Assembly: GCF_040802235.1 (NCBI RefSeq)
Contig: NC_133158.1
Span: 36,088,001-36,152,000 of the forward strand
Direction of reading: 5' to 3'
DNA length: 64,000 bases
From: Manis javanica
Lineage: Eukaryota; Chordata; Mammalia; Pholidota; Manidae
In this document: positions 1-12,284 of the stretch, in pieces
How the letters are laid out: each line of letters begins with the position of its first letter
Position numbering within the stretch: the first letter of the stretch is position 1
Made by a program: the position numbers and the translations under genes
Notes under the pieces: model-generated
The model's input: the letters and a program-made list of their open reading frames with translations, nothing else
Told to the model about the DNA's origin: nothing
The model's database searches: none

Positions 1-230
1 ACTGTTCCATTAAACACTAACTCCCCATTCCCCCTCCCCAGCTCCTGGCCACCCCAACTCTTTTTTCCCTGTGAGGTTTATGATGTTTGATGACTGTAAC
101 AGAGTATTCCTCATAGAAGTGGAATCACACAGTATTTGTCCTTTTGTGGCTGGCTTATTACACTGAGCATAATGTCAAGATTCAGCCACATTGTAGCATG
201 TGTCAGAATTTCCTTCTTTGTTAAGTCTCT
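1..230 (-). mobile_element. Old L1 (L1M-type) 3'-region fragment, reverse strand
   Basis: Read on the minus strand, this matches the conserved tail of L1 ORF2 and the start of the 3'UTR. On the + strand it shows the familiar reversed order of a 'tagtggaatcacacagtatttgtcc'-like stretch followed by 'ggcttattacactgagcataatgtc'. It is diverged, carries no open frame and runs off the left edge. The family is recognised from memory of L1M sequences and the subfamily is not assigned. Confidence 0.75.
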
Positions 231-1930
231 GTCTGGATATACGTTTCTTCATTTTGCTTCAAGTTAAAATTACAACAGTGCGAATCAGTCCTGATTTTGC
301 AAACAAACGTGCCAAGCCGAGGCTACCTGAAAGACATGGCGCTGCCCAAGGAAGCATCCGGTGTGATGTGTCCCTGCTGGCTCCCTGGTCTTTTCTCCAG
401 AGGCAGCCTTTGCACTGATGGTCATTTGGACAAGGAACTCAAAGCTCTATTGACTGTGGCTGAGAAGTAGCAGAGCATTCTTTAGTTTTCTTTGCCAAAA
501 AGAAACTAAATTGTGCTGAATCAGAGCAACTATAAACATTGTTTTCTTTTAGAGATTTCACTTTATCCAGCAGGCTGTGAGATGGGCAGCCTGTGCTCTG
601 GAGCTGTTTCTGAGAAATAGATACGAATGAGTCGGCAGAGTCCATAAACAAAACAGTTTAGGATTTCCTAATCCAGGACAAACCAAGTAATATAAATCAT
701 GGGTAGTGCTGCATCACACAAATCTTTATAAAAAGTGTGCATTCGTGGGTGCAAGGAAATTTTTTAGTCTATAGGAAAATGGCAATATATTAAATATCTA
801 GTGCTTTATTCTTATATTTATTTTCCAAGTGCAGTAATTTTATCACCTCTCCCTGTGGTAAATGTATCAAACATCAGTCAAAGCAGAAACAGCTGGTGCA
901 TCTAGAAAACAATCCAACCAAAAAACCACTTTCTTACATTGTATTAACATAAAGAACATAGTTATATTCTATATTTGTAAGTATATATAAATATATAAGT
1001 ATATATAGAAATTTAAAAAGTATGTATACACATATAAGTATATATATAAGAATATTTTTATATATTACTATAAAAATGTAAATATATATATTTGTATTTT
1101 CTATATATGTAAAATTATGTGGTATTTACTGATTTTGAACAAATCTAAAAGATTACCCATAAATGTATAAACTGTGACAAATAAAATCTGCCTTGATGGT
1201 TTTATCAGCACCCACCATCCACCAAAATTCAAGACAAGATAAATATTGTTATTTTTAAATGAATGAAACATAATAATAGCACTGCAAATGCATATGGAAT
1301 GTGAACTTGAATTATTCCACATGGACTGCAGTTAGAAAAATGTTTTAAGACATAAGTCACCCCTGGGAGTTGGATAGAAAAGTTGAAATATAATTAGGGT
1401 CTCAGTTTTAGAAGTTAAACATCAGGCTTAGGTATCTCAGAAGAAACGTGAAGGTATACTATCTAATCTAGCTGTGTTCTTTTTTTCCAAGTAGTATGAC
1501 AGACAGTCTTCTGAAAAAATAACTCAGACATCACATCTCCCAACCTCTTCCATGAGGCAACAAGCCCAGAAAATTTTAGTGGCTTACTGATGGTCACAGA
1601 GCCAGGATACCAGCCCTTTCCCTGAGTCCAATAGTCTCTAATAGGAAAGTTTTCAAGGACAGGAGAAAATATATGAGAAAGCAGAAATATGCTGGAATAA
1701 GGGAGATTTAATAATTGTGCTCAGAATTTTCATAGAATGGAATCTATTAGGATTCAGAGGAGAATCACCACAGAATTAAATACTGACACCAAAAGGAGAA
1801 GAAACCCTCAGGTGTAGTGCTGCACTAGCCCAGAAGCAGGCAGTTTACACAGAAGTGATTTCCAGTCCCTGTGGATACTGCCGGAGGCCAGGAGAGGAGG
1901 TGACTGAGGAAGGATTATCTCATTCCAGCC
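231..1930. other. Gene-free intergenic stretch
   Basis: No open frame longer than about 75 codons and no exon-like context is visible. Positions 960-1125 are very AT-rich with imperfect TATA/ATAT runs. Positions 1520-1640 faintly resemble a MIR element but are too diverged to call. I see nothing else that can be supported. Confidence 0.6.
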
Positions 1931-1939
1931 TTGCTCAAA

Positions 1940-3270
1940 ACCCTCTGGTGACCCTTGTCCATTACCGGTGGGAATGTAAAATGGTGCAGCCACTGTGGAA
2001 AACAGTTTGATGATTCCTCAGAAAAAGACAAAATTACCATATGACAGCAATTCCACTCCTAGGTATACACCCAAAAATTTTGAGAAAGGACTCAAACTAT
2101 ATGTGTATGCCCACGTTCACAGCAGCATTACTCACAATAGCAAAAAGATGGAAACAACCCCAAAGTGCCCATCTACAGATGAATGGATAAACAAAATGTG
2201 ATATATACATTCAATGGAATATTATTCAGCCATAAAAAGGAATGAAAACAGAACATAATAAGTACTGTCGAGGATGTAGAGGCATTGGAACCTTTGTGCC
2301 TTGCTGGTAGGAATGTAAAATGGCGCAGCCTCTGTAGAAAACAGTTCAGTGGTTCCTCAGAAAGTTAAACATAGAAATACCCAACAATCCAGCAATTCCA
2401 CATTCACTCCAAAGACCTGGAAGCAAGGAGTTGAACAAATATTTGCACACCCATGTTCACAGCAGCATTATTCACAACAGCCAAAAGGTGGAAACAACCC
2501 CACTATCCAACAATAGGTGAATGAATAACAGATATTCATGCTTAAAAGTGAATGAAATTCTCATCTGCCACAACATGGCTGAGCCTTGAAAACTTCATGC
2601 TATGTGAAATAAGCCAGTCACATAAGGACAACTATCATATGATTTCACTTATTTGCGGTATCTAGAATAGTCAATTCCTGGAGACAAAGTAGAATGGGGG
2701 TCTCCAGGGACTGGAGGACAGGGATGGGGAATTAGTGTTCAACTGGGACAGAGTTTCATTTGGGAAGATGAAAAATTTCTGGAGATGGATGGCCATATAC
2801 GCAGTGTGAATGTACTTAATGCAGCTGAACTGTTACACTTAAAAATGGTTAAAATGGGAAATTTTATGTTATGTATATTTTACAAAAATAAAAGCAAATG
2901 AAAATATGATAGAGTGAGAGCACCAGAAAAAAAAGAATAAAATTCTGATAACATTCTATAACATGGATGAATCTTTAAAATATTTCTAAGTGAAATAAGC
3001 TGGACACAAAAGGACAAAATACCATATGATTCCATTTATATGGAATATGAATAATAGGCAGATTCACAGAGGCAGCAGCAGATAAGAAGTTACCAGGGGC
3101 TGGGCACAGGGTGGAATGGGAGTTATTGCTTAATGGGTAGAGTTTCTGTTTGGGGTGATGAGAAAGTTCTGGAAATAGAGGTGATGGCTGCACAACACTG
3201 CAATTAATGCCACTGAATTGGACTCTTTCAAATGGTGAAAATAATAAGTTTGAGATATATTTTTCCAGCA
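1940..3270 (+). mobile_element. Three adjacent L1M 3'-end fragments
   Basis: Three successive pieces of the same part of L1 lie head to tail: about 1960-2255, 2256-2925 and 2945-3265. Each begins near the ORF2 3' motif 'ggaatgtaaaatggYgcagcc' or later and runs toward an L1 3'UTR. The second piece reaches an A-rich end near 2880-2900. All are broken by stops and indels. They look like independent old insertions or rearranged copies; the exact boundaries are estimates. Confidence 0.7.
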
Positions 3271-3649
3271 AAACAAACAAAAAACAAACCAGAACACCCT
3301 TCAGTAGCTCCACAACTTTGCAGAACTAAAAGCCCACACCCCTGTGGCTGGCAGGCAAGGCCTTCCACTCAACCTTTCCAGACATCTTTCCTACTTGTCC
3401 TGCTTGTACAGCTTCTAGGCTGTTCCTGGCCTTTGCCCAAATCCTACTGGCCCAGCTCCATGAGGCCTTTCAAATTCCTGGTCTGAGAGTCTCACTCAGT
3501 CCTCTGAGTAACTTGCCACTCTTGCACCACCTACCACCCCACCCTGATCCCTCCTAAGCCTCAAGTCTGAGTCATCTGGGTGGCCCAGAGCTGTGGGCTC
3601 AGTAAGGAAAGAGTTCAAGCAGTGGCAGGGGCTGGCCAAGGTCACGCCT

Positions 3650-3850
3650 TCAGAGCCATAGTGTGCTCCAACAGAAAGGCCACTGGGCTTGGCATCAGAA
3701 GATAGGTTCCAGGTCACCTCTGCCCCCTGCTAATGAGGTAACTATGGATAAGCACTGCCCCTTTCTGGACCTGCTTTCTCTTCTGTTAAAAAAGCAGGCT
3801 GACCTAGGATCTATAAGAGTGCTTTCAGTTCTAGGGTTTGGGGACTAAAG
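3650..3850 (+). repeat. MIR SINE (diverged)
   Basis: The sequence follows the MIR core: a 'ctgggcttggcatcagaagatagg' block, then 'ctctgccccctgctaatgaggtaactatgg', then 'ctttctcttctgttaaa'. These correspond to the tRNA-derived head and core of MIR in + orientation. It is a dead SINE with no coding content. Confidence 0.6.
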
Positions 3851-4500
3851 TGCAGCAAGATAGAAATCACCTTCCTCAAAGGAGAACATTTTCCCAAATT
3901 TTGCAATGGATGATTTTATCCTCACTGGGGCACCTGGAGCAGTGTTTAAAGGGTTCTTGAGAGATATATGAAAAAAAAAGTAACACATAAAAGTTGAGAG
4001 TTTTGAGGCTGTTTTATCCAACAATTTTGGAGGTCATTATGGTATTAGGATTTCCAAAAGAAGCTTTCCAAAGGAAATAATAGTCATTCTCCTAGTCTTA
4101 GCCTACAAATGTAAGCCTAAGATGTTGAATAGAATCTGGATATTAGCAATGCATAGTCAAATGGAGACACAGCCTAATGGAGGCCATGAAACAGGCATGG
4201 CCATGGGATACTAAACATCATTAAGAGGAACTGAGCACAACTCCTGGCAACAATGTGATCACATATGTTGTATGACTACCATTATGAAATGTCCAGAAGT
4301 GGGTGAAAATATTGGTGATGCTTTTTCTGATTCCACTGCATTTTAACATGTTGGTATTTAAAATAAAACAGGTTACAACTGGAGAAAATACTTAAGATAT
4401 TATTTTATTTAACTCACCGGTTATACTTCTGGGAATTTCTCCTGATGAAATAATCAGTGATGTACAAAACTAGTTGTAAGGATGTTCACTGAAGGATGGT
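3851..4500. other. Gene-free stretch
   Basis: No supported gene. Positions 4330-4500 resemble an old LINE fragment (A-rich, with 'cttctgggaatttctcctgatgaaataatc'), but the match is too weak for a family name. Confidence 0.4.
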
Positions 4501-4858
4501 TGTTATGGACTGTGTATTTGGGTTCCCCCTAAATTCCTATGTTGAAACCCTAATCCCCAACATGATAGTATTTGGTGGGGCCCAAGGAGGTGGTTAGCTT
4601 ATAAGGGTGGGGTTCTCGTGAAGAGGATTAGTGCCCTTAGAAGAGGCCAGAGAGCTATCCTGCTCTTTTTCTACCATATGAGGACACAATGAGAAGACAG
4701 CCATCTGCAAACCAGGAGGCAACTTCAACAGACACTGAATCTGCCAGCACCTTGATCTCCGACTTGGCAGCCTCCAGGACTGGCAGAAACAAGTGTTTGT
4801 TATTTAAGCCATCAGTCTATGATGATTTGTTACAGCAGCCCAAATGGACTAAGATAAC
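4501..4858 (+). mobile_element. Solo MST-type LTR (ERVL-MaLR)
   Basis: It starts with TGTTATGGACTG and runs through landmarks of the MST/THE/MLT1 LTRs: a 'gttgaaaccctaatcccca' block, 'gattagtgccctta', 'catatgaggacaca', 'gacactgaatctgccagc', 'cttgatct' and 'ccaaatggactaagata' at the end. It is about 358 bp, close to a full MST LTR. No internal retroviral sequence adjoins it, so it is a solo LTR. Short open frames inside it are meaningless. Confidence 0.85.
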
Positions 4859-4914
4859 TATTTATAATAGTCTGAAAAAGAAACAAGTCTAAAGGTAGGG
4901 AATGGATTTAATAT

Positions 4915-5170
4915 ATAGATAATATGTGTGTGTGTGTATATATATATAATGCATGTACATCTGTGTTTATATATAATATATATGTATTGATATAATAGCA
5001 TATGTATAAACGTATGCCATTATATACATATGCCACTATATCACTATATCAATACATATGCCAGATATATATCATATGTATAAATAATATATGATATAAA
5101 TAACATGTAAATATATTTATATTACATACACACATATATATTTAATATATGTCAGTGTATTGATATGATG
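4915..5170. repeat. AT-rich low-complexity tract with (TG)n/(TA)n
   Basis: A (TG)n-(TA)n run at 4925-4948 leads into about 220 bp of TATA-type sequence with many inverted ATATAT stretches, which could form cruciforms or hairpins. There is no coding signal. Confidence 0.8.
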
Positions 5171-5221
5171 GAATGCTATACAGCCATTTAATATTTTGGA
5201 AAATATTTAATCACTTAATAA

Positions 5222-5412
5222 TAGTAACTAACATTTACTGGGCCCTAATTGAGCACTCTATCTGCATTATCTTATTTAATCATTACAATTATAACTCCCT
5301 GTGATAAAATACTTGTATTTTTATTTTTATAGATGAGAACACTGAAGCACAGGGGGTTAAGTAACTTGCTCTTGCTCAAGATGACCTAGTTAAAAGTGGC
5401 AAACCCAGAAAT
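5222..5412 (-). repeat. MIR SINE
   Basis: Reverse-strand MIR. In + orientation it reads from 'taactaacatttactgggccc' through 'ttatttaatcattacaat' and 'gatgagaacactgaagcacag' to 'gttaagtaacttgctc', the reverse complement of the MIR core and tail. Confidence 0.85.
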
Positions 5413-6700
5413 ATATCCATTCATTTATGTTCAAGTGAAAAATAAGATATGCAACAATATGTATAGTATTATCTCATTTTTAATTCTTTTGTTTTTAATT
5501 TTTTCAAAATGTGTGTCTGCACAGATATGTAAAATGTAACAACATATAAATACATACACAACACACACATGACCTCCAAAAAATGTTAGCCATGTGGATT
5601 ATGGGAAATTATGATTTTCTTCCTTTTATGTGTGTGGAATGGGCATGTACATGAACTACATGACTCTAAGTCCTAGTTGTGGCAAGGTGTCTTATCAGTT
5701 ACCAACACAGAGGGGCTGCCCTGTTGTAGGGAGGGTCCCCACATTGGGGTTGCTGATTTGCATAGTCATAAGACCAGCAGTAGAGCCAAATATGCACAAG
5801 CAATAGCTAGGCCCCACATGCAAGGGTTTGCTCACCTGCATGTAGCCCATCAAATCAGACTATAGAGGGCAACACCCCTGAGGAAATCAATCTCAGAAAG
5901 CCACTCCCTACTCCAGAGTTCAAGAGCCCTGAGCTTGGAGAGCCTGAGGGCATTCATGCCTGCCGTAGCGGGAGTGGCATGCTGACCTCCTGCTCTCCAA
6001 CTCCTGAAGACAGAAGGAGTCTCTGGCTGAAGGCTCTGGTCTTCCCTCTGATGGAGGAGCCCTTATCCTGGATTCAATCCACAGTGAGCACAGGCCTAGG
6101 CAGCCGTGAGGAGGGGCGTCCCTGACACCATGCCCATCTAGAAGTTAACGTATGTATGGCCTACCCTACCCCACAGAAATTTGCCTGTGTGTGCTGTTGT
6201 TTAACAGGAAGCTTGGAGAGATTAGATACGTTCATATTAGACAATCTTTTGTTATGTTAAACAACTTTATAATTAATATGAGTAATTTGAAAAGGCTGCC
6301 TAAGTTTCCACTTCATTCTACCCAAGTCAGTGGAGTGACTATAACTCAATTCACTATTTTCTAAAGTTTCTTTGATGACTGGATAACATTTTTGCAGTGA
6401 GTGGTTTTTTTTTTTAATGAAACTAATCTTTAAAAATTTGGGAGCTGACCGTGTGCCAGACCACAAAGAGACAAGACTGGTAAGTCCTGAGTTTATAGTG
6501 TGCACACAGAAAGCCCATTTTCCTCTACCACCCCCTCCTCCACCCAACAAGGAAGACCCTCGGTTCTCTGTCTGTGCTTTTGGGGCATGGGTCCCCTGTC
6601 CCCCCAGCATGCTCACCCTTGAGCCTCCTTATGAAATCTTACAGTAGCTCCAGGCAGATGTGAGCATTCCCTGCTCTGGGCTAACTTGTAATATTCTTAC
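5413..6700. other. Gene-free stretch with a possible unassigned LTR
   Basis: No gene is supported. Positions 5660-6140 are GC-richer than their surroundings and have an LTR-like feel, with no long frame and dispersed short direct repeats, but I could not match them to a family. The 119-codon minus frame at 6257-6616 has no recognisable domain and spans a poly-T/A tract. Confidence 0.4.
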
Positions 6701-6915
6701 AACCATAATAGATTCCGTTTATTGAGTGCCCATAATGTGTCAAGCACTTTACATTCCTTAGCTCTTACTTCTACAAACACACGAGACACATACTCTCATT
6801 TTAAAGCTGAAAATAACTGAGACATAGAGAGGTCAGGTAACTTACATGCGGTCACTCACCAGAATTCGATCCCAGGCAGACTGGCCCCACAGCCTGCATT
6901 CACTTTCAATCACTT
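6700..6915 (-). repeat. MIR SINE
   Basis: A good reverse-strand MIR match. 'tttattgagtgcccataatgtgtcaagcactttaca' is followed by 'gagacatagagaggtcaggtaacttac' and 'cagaattcgatcccaggcag', the last being the tRNA-like B-box region of MIR read in reverse. Confidence 0.9.
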
Positions 6916-7394
6916 ACCTTACTTTGCCAAATCTACCCCCAATGTGCATGCACACCCAACCCTGGCTGGCTTGTCAAGTTCTTAAGGGAGAAACCAATCC
7001 AGGAGTTCCTGAACAGCAATAGGCACTACAGCAGCCAAGGCTTACTGTTTCAAAGTCCAGTTTTTCTTTGGAATCCAGACCCTTCCTTTTCTTTTGTCCC
7101 AGCTACCCCTGCTAGAGCCCCACTCCGTCATCACCGCTTACCCACGGCTGATCATATTTAAGCCCCTACATTATCTCCACACTGACCATGGGATGCAAGG
7201 CAAGAAAGGTTCTCAGCAACCCAACTCTAGCCAACCTTACCAGCTCCATCACCCAGCTCATCACACACCTCCAGCCTGCTCCCACCAGCTGGACCCGTCT
7301 CTACGCTCAACCTGGAAAGGGCCTTCCTGCCCTTCTCCTGATAGACCCAAAGTGGCCAGGGCAGCTGGGTTTAGTCAGGGAGACTGATGGAAAT
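6916..7394. other. Gene-free unique sequence
   Basis: Non-repetitive, moderately GC-rich. Two overlapping + frames (7094-7387, 7188-7418) lack domains and splice context. Nothing supportable. Confidence 0.4.
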
Positions 7395-7817
7395 GACAGG
7401 CAAAAATATGACCTGTAAATACCAAATGATTTCCCTCATTTGTGGAGTATAACAATGAAGAAAAACTGAAGGAACAAAATAGTAGCAGACTCACAGCCTT
7501 CAAGAAGGGACTAGTGGTTACCAAAGGGCAGGGGTGGAGGAAGGAGGGTGGGGAGGGAGGGAGAAGGGAATTGTGGGGTATCATGATTGGTGCACATGGT
7601 GTGTGTGGGGTCAGCGGGGAGACAGTGTAGCTCAGAGAGGACAAGTAGTGACTCTGTGGCATCCTACTACACTGACGGACAGTGACTGCAATGGGGTATG
7701 GGGGTGAACTCAATAATAAGGGTGAATGTTGTAACCACATTGTTTTTCTTGTGAAACTTTCATAAGAGCGTATATCAATGATACCTTAATAAAAAAAAAT
7801 CACTGGAAAAAAAAAAT
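7395..7817 (+). mobile_element. 5'-truncated L1 3' end (younger lineage)
   Basis: A short L1 insertion that begins just before the ORF2 stop ('tttgtggagtataa') and contains essentially only the 3'UTR. It includes the guanine-rich tract at 7546-7561, the 'actgacggacagtgactgcaatgggg' block and a terminal A-rich tail at about 7790-7817. The same 3'UTR recurs at 14485, 21700, 25480, 29310, 29910, 30540 and 39420, which defines one L1 lineage in this genome. Confidence 0.9.
7546..7561 (+). other. G-quadruplex motif in L1 3'UTR
   Basis: Four runs of three or more G separated by single bases (GGG-T-GGGG-A-GGG-A-GGG). This satisfies the usual G4 pattern and sits in the polypurine tract typical of L1 3'UTRs. 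Confidence 0.85.
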
Positions 7818-8024
7818 GGCCTGTAAATGCTGAGACTATCCAGAGAGGGAAAACTGCTTGCAGGAGGAGGTATCCCATGAGTATGTTAAAAATGAGAAGG
7901 CTTCACTGGGCTGGTAAAGGCAGAAAGAGAATTCCAGTGTAAAAGGATAGAAAAGGGCTTTTGTAAACCATAACGTGCTCTGTGCTGTGTAGGTGGCACT
8001 TTATTCACAGATACAGTGTGAAGA

Positions 8025-8260
8025 CCGGGCTTTGAAGTCAGAGTCAGAGTTGTGATCTGATTGCAGCTCTGCCTACTCAGCTCTGAGCTTGTTTACCCAG
8101 CAGTGGAGAGGAGATGGGAGAGTGAGGAGATGGAACACTTACATGAGATGTGGGCGAGCACAAAGCTAGTGACACGGAGGGGCAGCTGCTTATCCACCAC
8201 AAACCAGGGAGCAGTGGGTTCAGGCACAGATCTGCGGTTGATATGTCATCCCTTGAACCT
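8025..8260 (+). repeat. Possible MIR SINE (weak)
   Basis: 'tttgaagtcagagtcagagttgtgatctgattgcagctctgcc' resembles the MIR 5' head, but the rest has drifted. Low-confidence call. Confidence 0.35.
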
Positions 8261-8509
8261 CTAGATCTATGACTGGCCCCATTTTACCCTCAACTATGAA
8301 ATAATTAAGGACACTATGCTGGCATTTCTTTAGATTACTGATCTGTTTTTTAAGTTACATGATATATTCAAAATCTAGGGCATTACTCCTGCGAAATTAT
8401 TGAAAATGAGTAATTGAATAAGTAGAAAAAGGCAGGTGCACAAGATGGTGCAATAGAAAATGAAAAATCAGAGTGATGTAAGTATCCAAGAGAAGAATAA
8501 TTTTAATTT

Positions 8510-10010
8510 ATGGGCCCTCTCCGGATGATAGTATGCAGCCATTAACAGTTAAAATTTTGACAACTGTCACAAATGGGAAATTCTTATATCTTAAGTGAAA
8601 AAGCAGAATACAAAAGTACATATATATTATGCTCATCAGGGAATCTAGAAGCTATAAAAGCCAAAGATAGTCATGTTTAACTACCTGAGCCTTTTTAAGT
8701 TTTATGACAAAAAACACTATTAAAAAGTCAGAGGCTAAAGGATAGAGCAGGAAAATTATAATATCTACAACAAAACTTAATATCCTTAGCAAACAAAGAG
8801 TTCCTACATATTAAAATCCAATAGAAAAATGGGTAAATGATGTGTACAGACAATTCATAAAAGAACAAATCCAAGAAGCACAACCTCTGAGATCAGAGCA
8901 GCAAATTCAGGGAATAACAAGATACCAGAGTTCATTTGCGAGATGGGCAAAACTAAAGAGCAGGAGAACATCTAGTCCTTGTAAAGATTCAGGGAAAAAG
9001 ACCTTCCTGTTCATTGCTGGCAGGAATGTGACTGGCTATTACTTCTTTGGAAAGTAACTTGCTACTCTCAAAATTACACTCAGCAGCAAAAAGGGAGAAA
9101 CTACTGATACGAGCAACAAGATGGGAGAATCTCAAAGGCATGATGCCGGGTAAAAAAAGGCAGACGTAAGTGAGTACATAGTGGATGTTTCCAATGACAT
9201 GAAATTCCAGGAAATGGAAAACTGTGTGGACAGTGGGAGAAGGGCTCTTTTGTGAAGGAGCAAGAGAGACCTTTTGGGGGTGATGGTAAGTTTTATATCT
9301 GGATTGTGTTGGTAGTTGCATTTGTGTATACATGTGCCAAAACTCATTAAATTGTACACTTAAAATGGCAAATGTTTAACTGTATGAACATTATAGCTCA
9401 GTAAAGTTGATTTTAAGAATTAAAATACAAATGTATATGTCTGTTGATCTTGTAAATCCCATTTTGGAGAATCAGGCTCACAGAAATAAAAGTGACAGTA
9501 TAGAAGAATGTACGTAGATGGATGTTTTATGGTGGCATTGTTTTTAGAGTAAAAAAATTGAAAATGATGGAAGTGTTTATCATTAGGAAAATAACTGCAT
9601 AAATTATGATAAATCCTTACTGTAGAATATAAACCCATTTAAAAGAATAAGTTAAATTGTATCTGTTGACCTGGAAGAATACGTGTGCCAAAGTGAGTTG
9701 CTGAGAAATATGCATAGTATCCCATTTTTGTAAAAAAAAGAAAAAAACATATTTGTTTATATATTGTTTGTTTCTGAAAGATAAGAAAAAATAGTGGATT
9801 GAGCAATTCAGGCTGTTAATATTTATTACTTCAGGGGATGGAATAGAATAGGGTGTGGGATGGATGTAACTTTTCTTTCATAAAATGTTGGATTATTTTG
9901 CTTGTAACAAGTAAACATGAATTACCTTTGTAATTCTTTCAAATCTTAAAGAAAATTTAAGAAAAAAATGGCCAAGACTTTAAGGAGATACTAAATGTTT
10001 TACAGTGCAA
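8510..10010 (+). mobile_element. Old L1M fragments (at least two)
   Basis: A series of L1M ORF2-3' and 3'UTR pieces. One ends at about 9420 with the L1M terminus 'cattaaattgtacacttaaaatgg ... tatagctcagtaaagttgatttt'. A second piece follows to about 10010. Many indels are present and no frame remains. Confidence 0.65.
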
Positions 10011-10739
10011 AATAACAAAATAAAAATATTAAATTGAATTCATGCTTTGATTACAAATGTCAAAATGTGTGGATAAAGATTGGTAAGGAGAACTCAAAAT
10101 GGGTTTTTAGAGATTTTTACAGTGTAGGAGTATGAATGCTTTTTTAAAACTGTGAATGCTTGTGGGCAATCACCGGAACAGTTCTATTATGTAAAATATG
10201 CCACATTATGTAAAATACGTATAGATAGAACATGCAAAAGCAAAGTAGAAATAGAAAATGCAAATAAATTGTTTAGTAAGGATGGTAGTCTTATGAATAA
10301 ACTTTTTTCAGTTTCTCCCAACTATATGTAATATTACAGTCTTTCAAATAAAAAGTAACACCTCCTCTCTAAAAACCTAGGCTCTCTTTTTTGGAATTAA
10401 TGACATTAGTAGAAAAGACAAAACACAAACGTGTCTCATAGTACAATTACAGCTTTGTCAAAATGCACCCCTGTATGGATAAGGAACCTAAGGAAAAATG
10501 CTGAGATTATTGAGGGTTTCCTAATTTTCACTTCCTTTACTGTTACATTGCAAAAAAGAACCAATCAAAACTGGGAAAAAAACACTTTTGCGTTTTCCCA
10601 GTTCCCTGAAGCTCCATTTCCTTTTTCGAATTATAAAACGCCTCTCCTCAATACACGCTTATCGGATCGTCCCTGAAACAGTACAGTAACTCAAGCTGCT
10701 GACCTTTGGAAAGCAAATCAGAGACTATATCGAGAAAGA

Positions 10740-10990
10740 GTTGTAATCAGGCTGGGCCGCAGTGAGAGTTATTTAGGACGCAGGCTCACGCCCAGTTACA
10801 GCCCAGCCGCAATCCGGAGCCAGCGGGGAAGCTGGGACACGTGACCGGCGCTGGGCATCGGGAGGGTCCCACGCGGGCTGGTGCTCGCGAAGGAGGCCCA
10901 GGGCTGCCTTGGCAGCTGCCAAGCTAGCAGGCTGCTTACCCGCTGAGCGTGTTCTCGCCCTGTCTGAACATGGACTGCCAATTGAACGTA
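10740..10990. promoter_or_regulatory. Isolated CpG-rich block with E-box
   Basis: About 18 CpG dinucleotides fall within roughly 235 bp (10757-10989), while flanks of several kilobases are AT-rich and nearly CpG-free. It contains CACGTG at 10838-10843, in a GGTCACGTG context on the minus strand that resembles USF/TFE/MITF sites. No repeat family is recognised and no splice-supported gene adjoins it. It could be an orphan CpG island, such as an enhancer or the promoter of a non-coding RNA. A 118-codon minus frame through it has no recognisable domain. Confidence 0.5.
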
Positions 10991-11476
10991 ATCCATGCAG
11001 GTCATTTTTCTCTGCAATTTGAAAAACAAAGTCAATCCTAGACTTGATATGCTTCAAATCAGCTGGAGCAGGGATTGAGAGAGGTTTGGGCCACTTCCAA
11101 TTTGGTTTCCGAATATGAAGAAATATCAAATCAGGTTTAAACTTTGTGGTATATTTTAAATGTTTACTTTAATTAACACAATACAAAAACATTTATAATA
11201 GTGCTATTCTGACTACAGAATTTTACATATATGGATGAAGATACATATATTTCCTTTTTGTAATATATAATTTTAAGTCAGGAAACAAGATAAGTTCATC
11301 TTTAAATGGTGTATCAGTTACATTTTAAAATAATATGTTCAATATTTTTTCTTTAACCTCTAGTGACCTTTTCAAAAAAAATAACATCTAAATTGAAAAC
11401 AATAGATCCAATTGTTCCTTTGAAAAAGTAAACACACAAGGAAATTTTTACATATATATGTATAATATCCTATCTG

Positions 11477-11508
<32 letters not shown>

Positions 11509-11700
11509 GTACTCATAGTGTAGTCCAGGTGTTCTGGTTTGATAAAGGAAGACAAACTCAAGGTAATATAAGCATTTTGTTTTAATACCACCAGGGTGTC
11601 TCTGACTCATGCACACCCTTATATGGAGATAAGGCTCTTGGAGAACGTGCAACCTGGGCACCCATCCATGACAGGCCCTGCTATGAGAAAGTAAGAGCCG
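10991..11700. other. Gene-free AT-rich stretch with (CTAT)n microsatellite
   Basis: AT-rich unique sequence. A (CTAT)n/(TCTA)n tract lies at about 11470-11508. No gene evidence. Confidence 0.6.
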
Positions 11701-11702
11701 AG

Positions 11703-11890
11703 GGCGTGGACAAGTCTATGATGTGGAATCAAACTACTCAGGTTGAAACTGCAGTCCTGTCATTTCTTGTATGGACTCTGAGCCTATCTCCTCCACAGCT
11801 AGATGGAAGTAGTAACATAACCTTCACAGGGCTGTGGGGAAGATTAGCTGAGATAATATGTAGTACAGTCTTAGCCCAGGGTTTAGCATG
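11703..11890 (+). repeat. MIR SINE
   Basis: The MIR order is preserved: 'gatgtggaatcaaactactcaggttgaaactgcag', the 'gagcctatctcctccaca' core, then 'ttagctgagataatatgtagtacagtcttagcccagg'. Confidence 0.75.
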
Positions 11891-12284
11891 AAGGTTGCTC
11901 AAGTGTTTTCTTCCTTGGACTCTCTCCCTGGCTGGACATGAGGATTGCAGTTGGATGATGTACATGAAAACAAATGTTGGTTATAATTAGAATCGGGTAA
12001 CAGTGTCTCTGAGTCTATGTCAAGACATCATGTCTGTCTGTGTGTAGATGGTGGTGAAGGGAGGTCTCTCACTGCACTGCCTTCCAACTCCCAGAACAGG
12101 GACGTTAGTCCTCAAATACTAAGTTATCTTTTTATTTCCTTCTGAGCCCCTCCCCTTGTAGCAGTTCCTAGATCTAGCTTCCAACTTCTGGAAGTGCAGA
12201 GGGGCAATCCCAGGCAAGGAACTATGAATCACAGCTCCTCAATTAATACTTCAAGGCTGTATTTAAAGGTCCAACAAGGCTCCT

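Noticed and set aside
6700..6915. tRNA-like B-box text (reverse strand)
   Set aside because: It belongs to a MIR SINE, which derives from a tRNA. There is no intact cloverleaf.
10773..11129. 118-codon minus frame over the CpG-rich block
   Set aside because: Composition is driven by CpG content, no domain is recognised, and no splice or poly-A context is visible. It is kept only as a possible non-coding transcript region.
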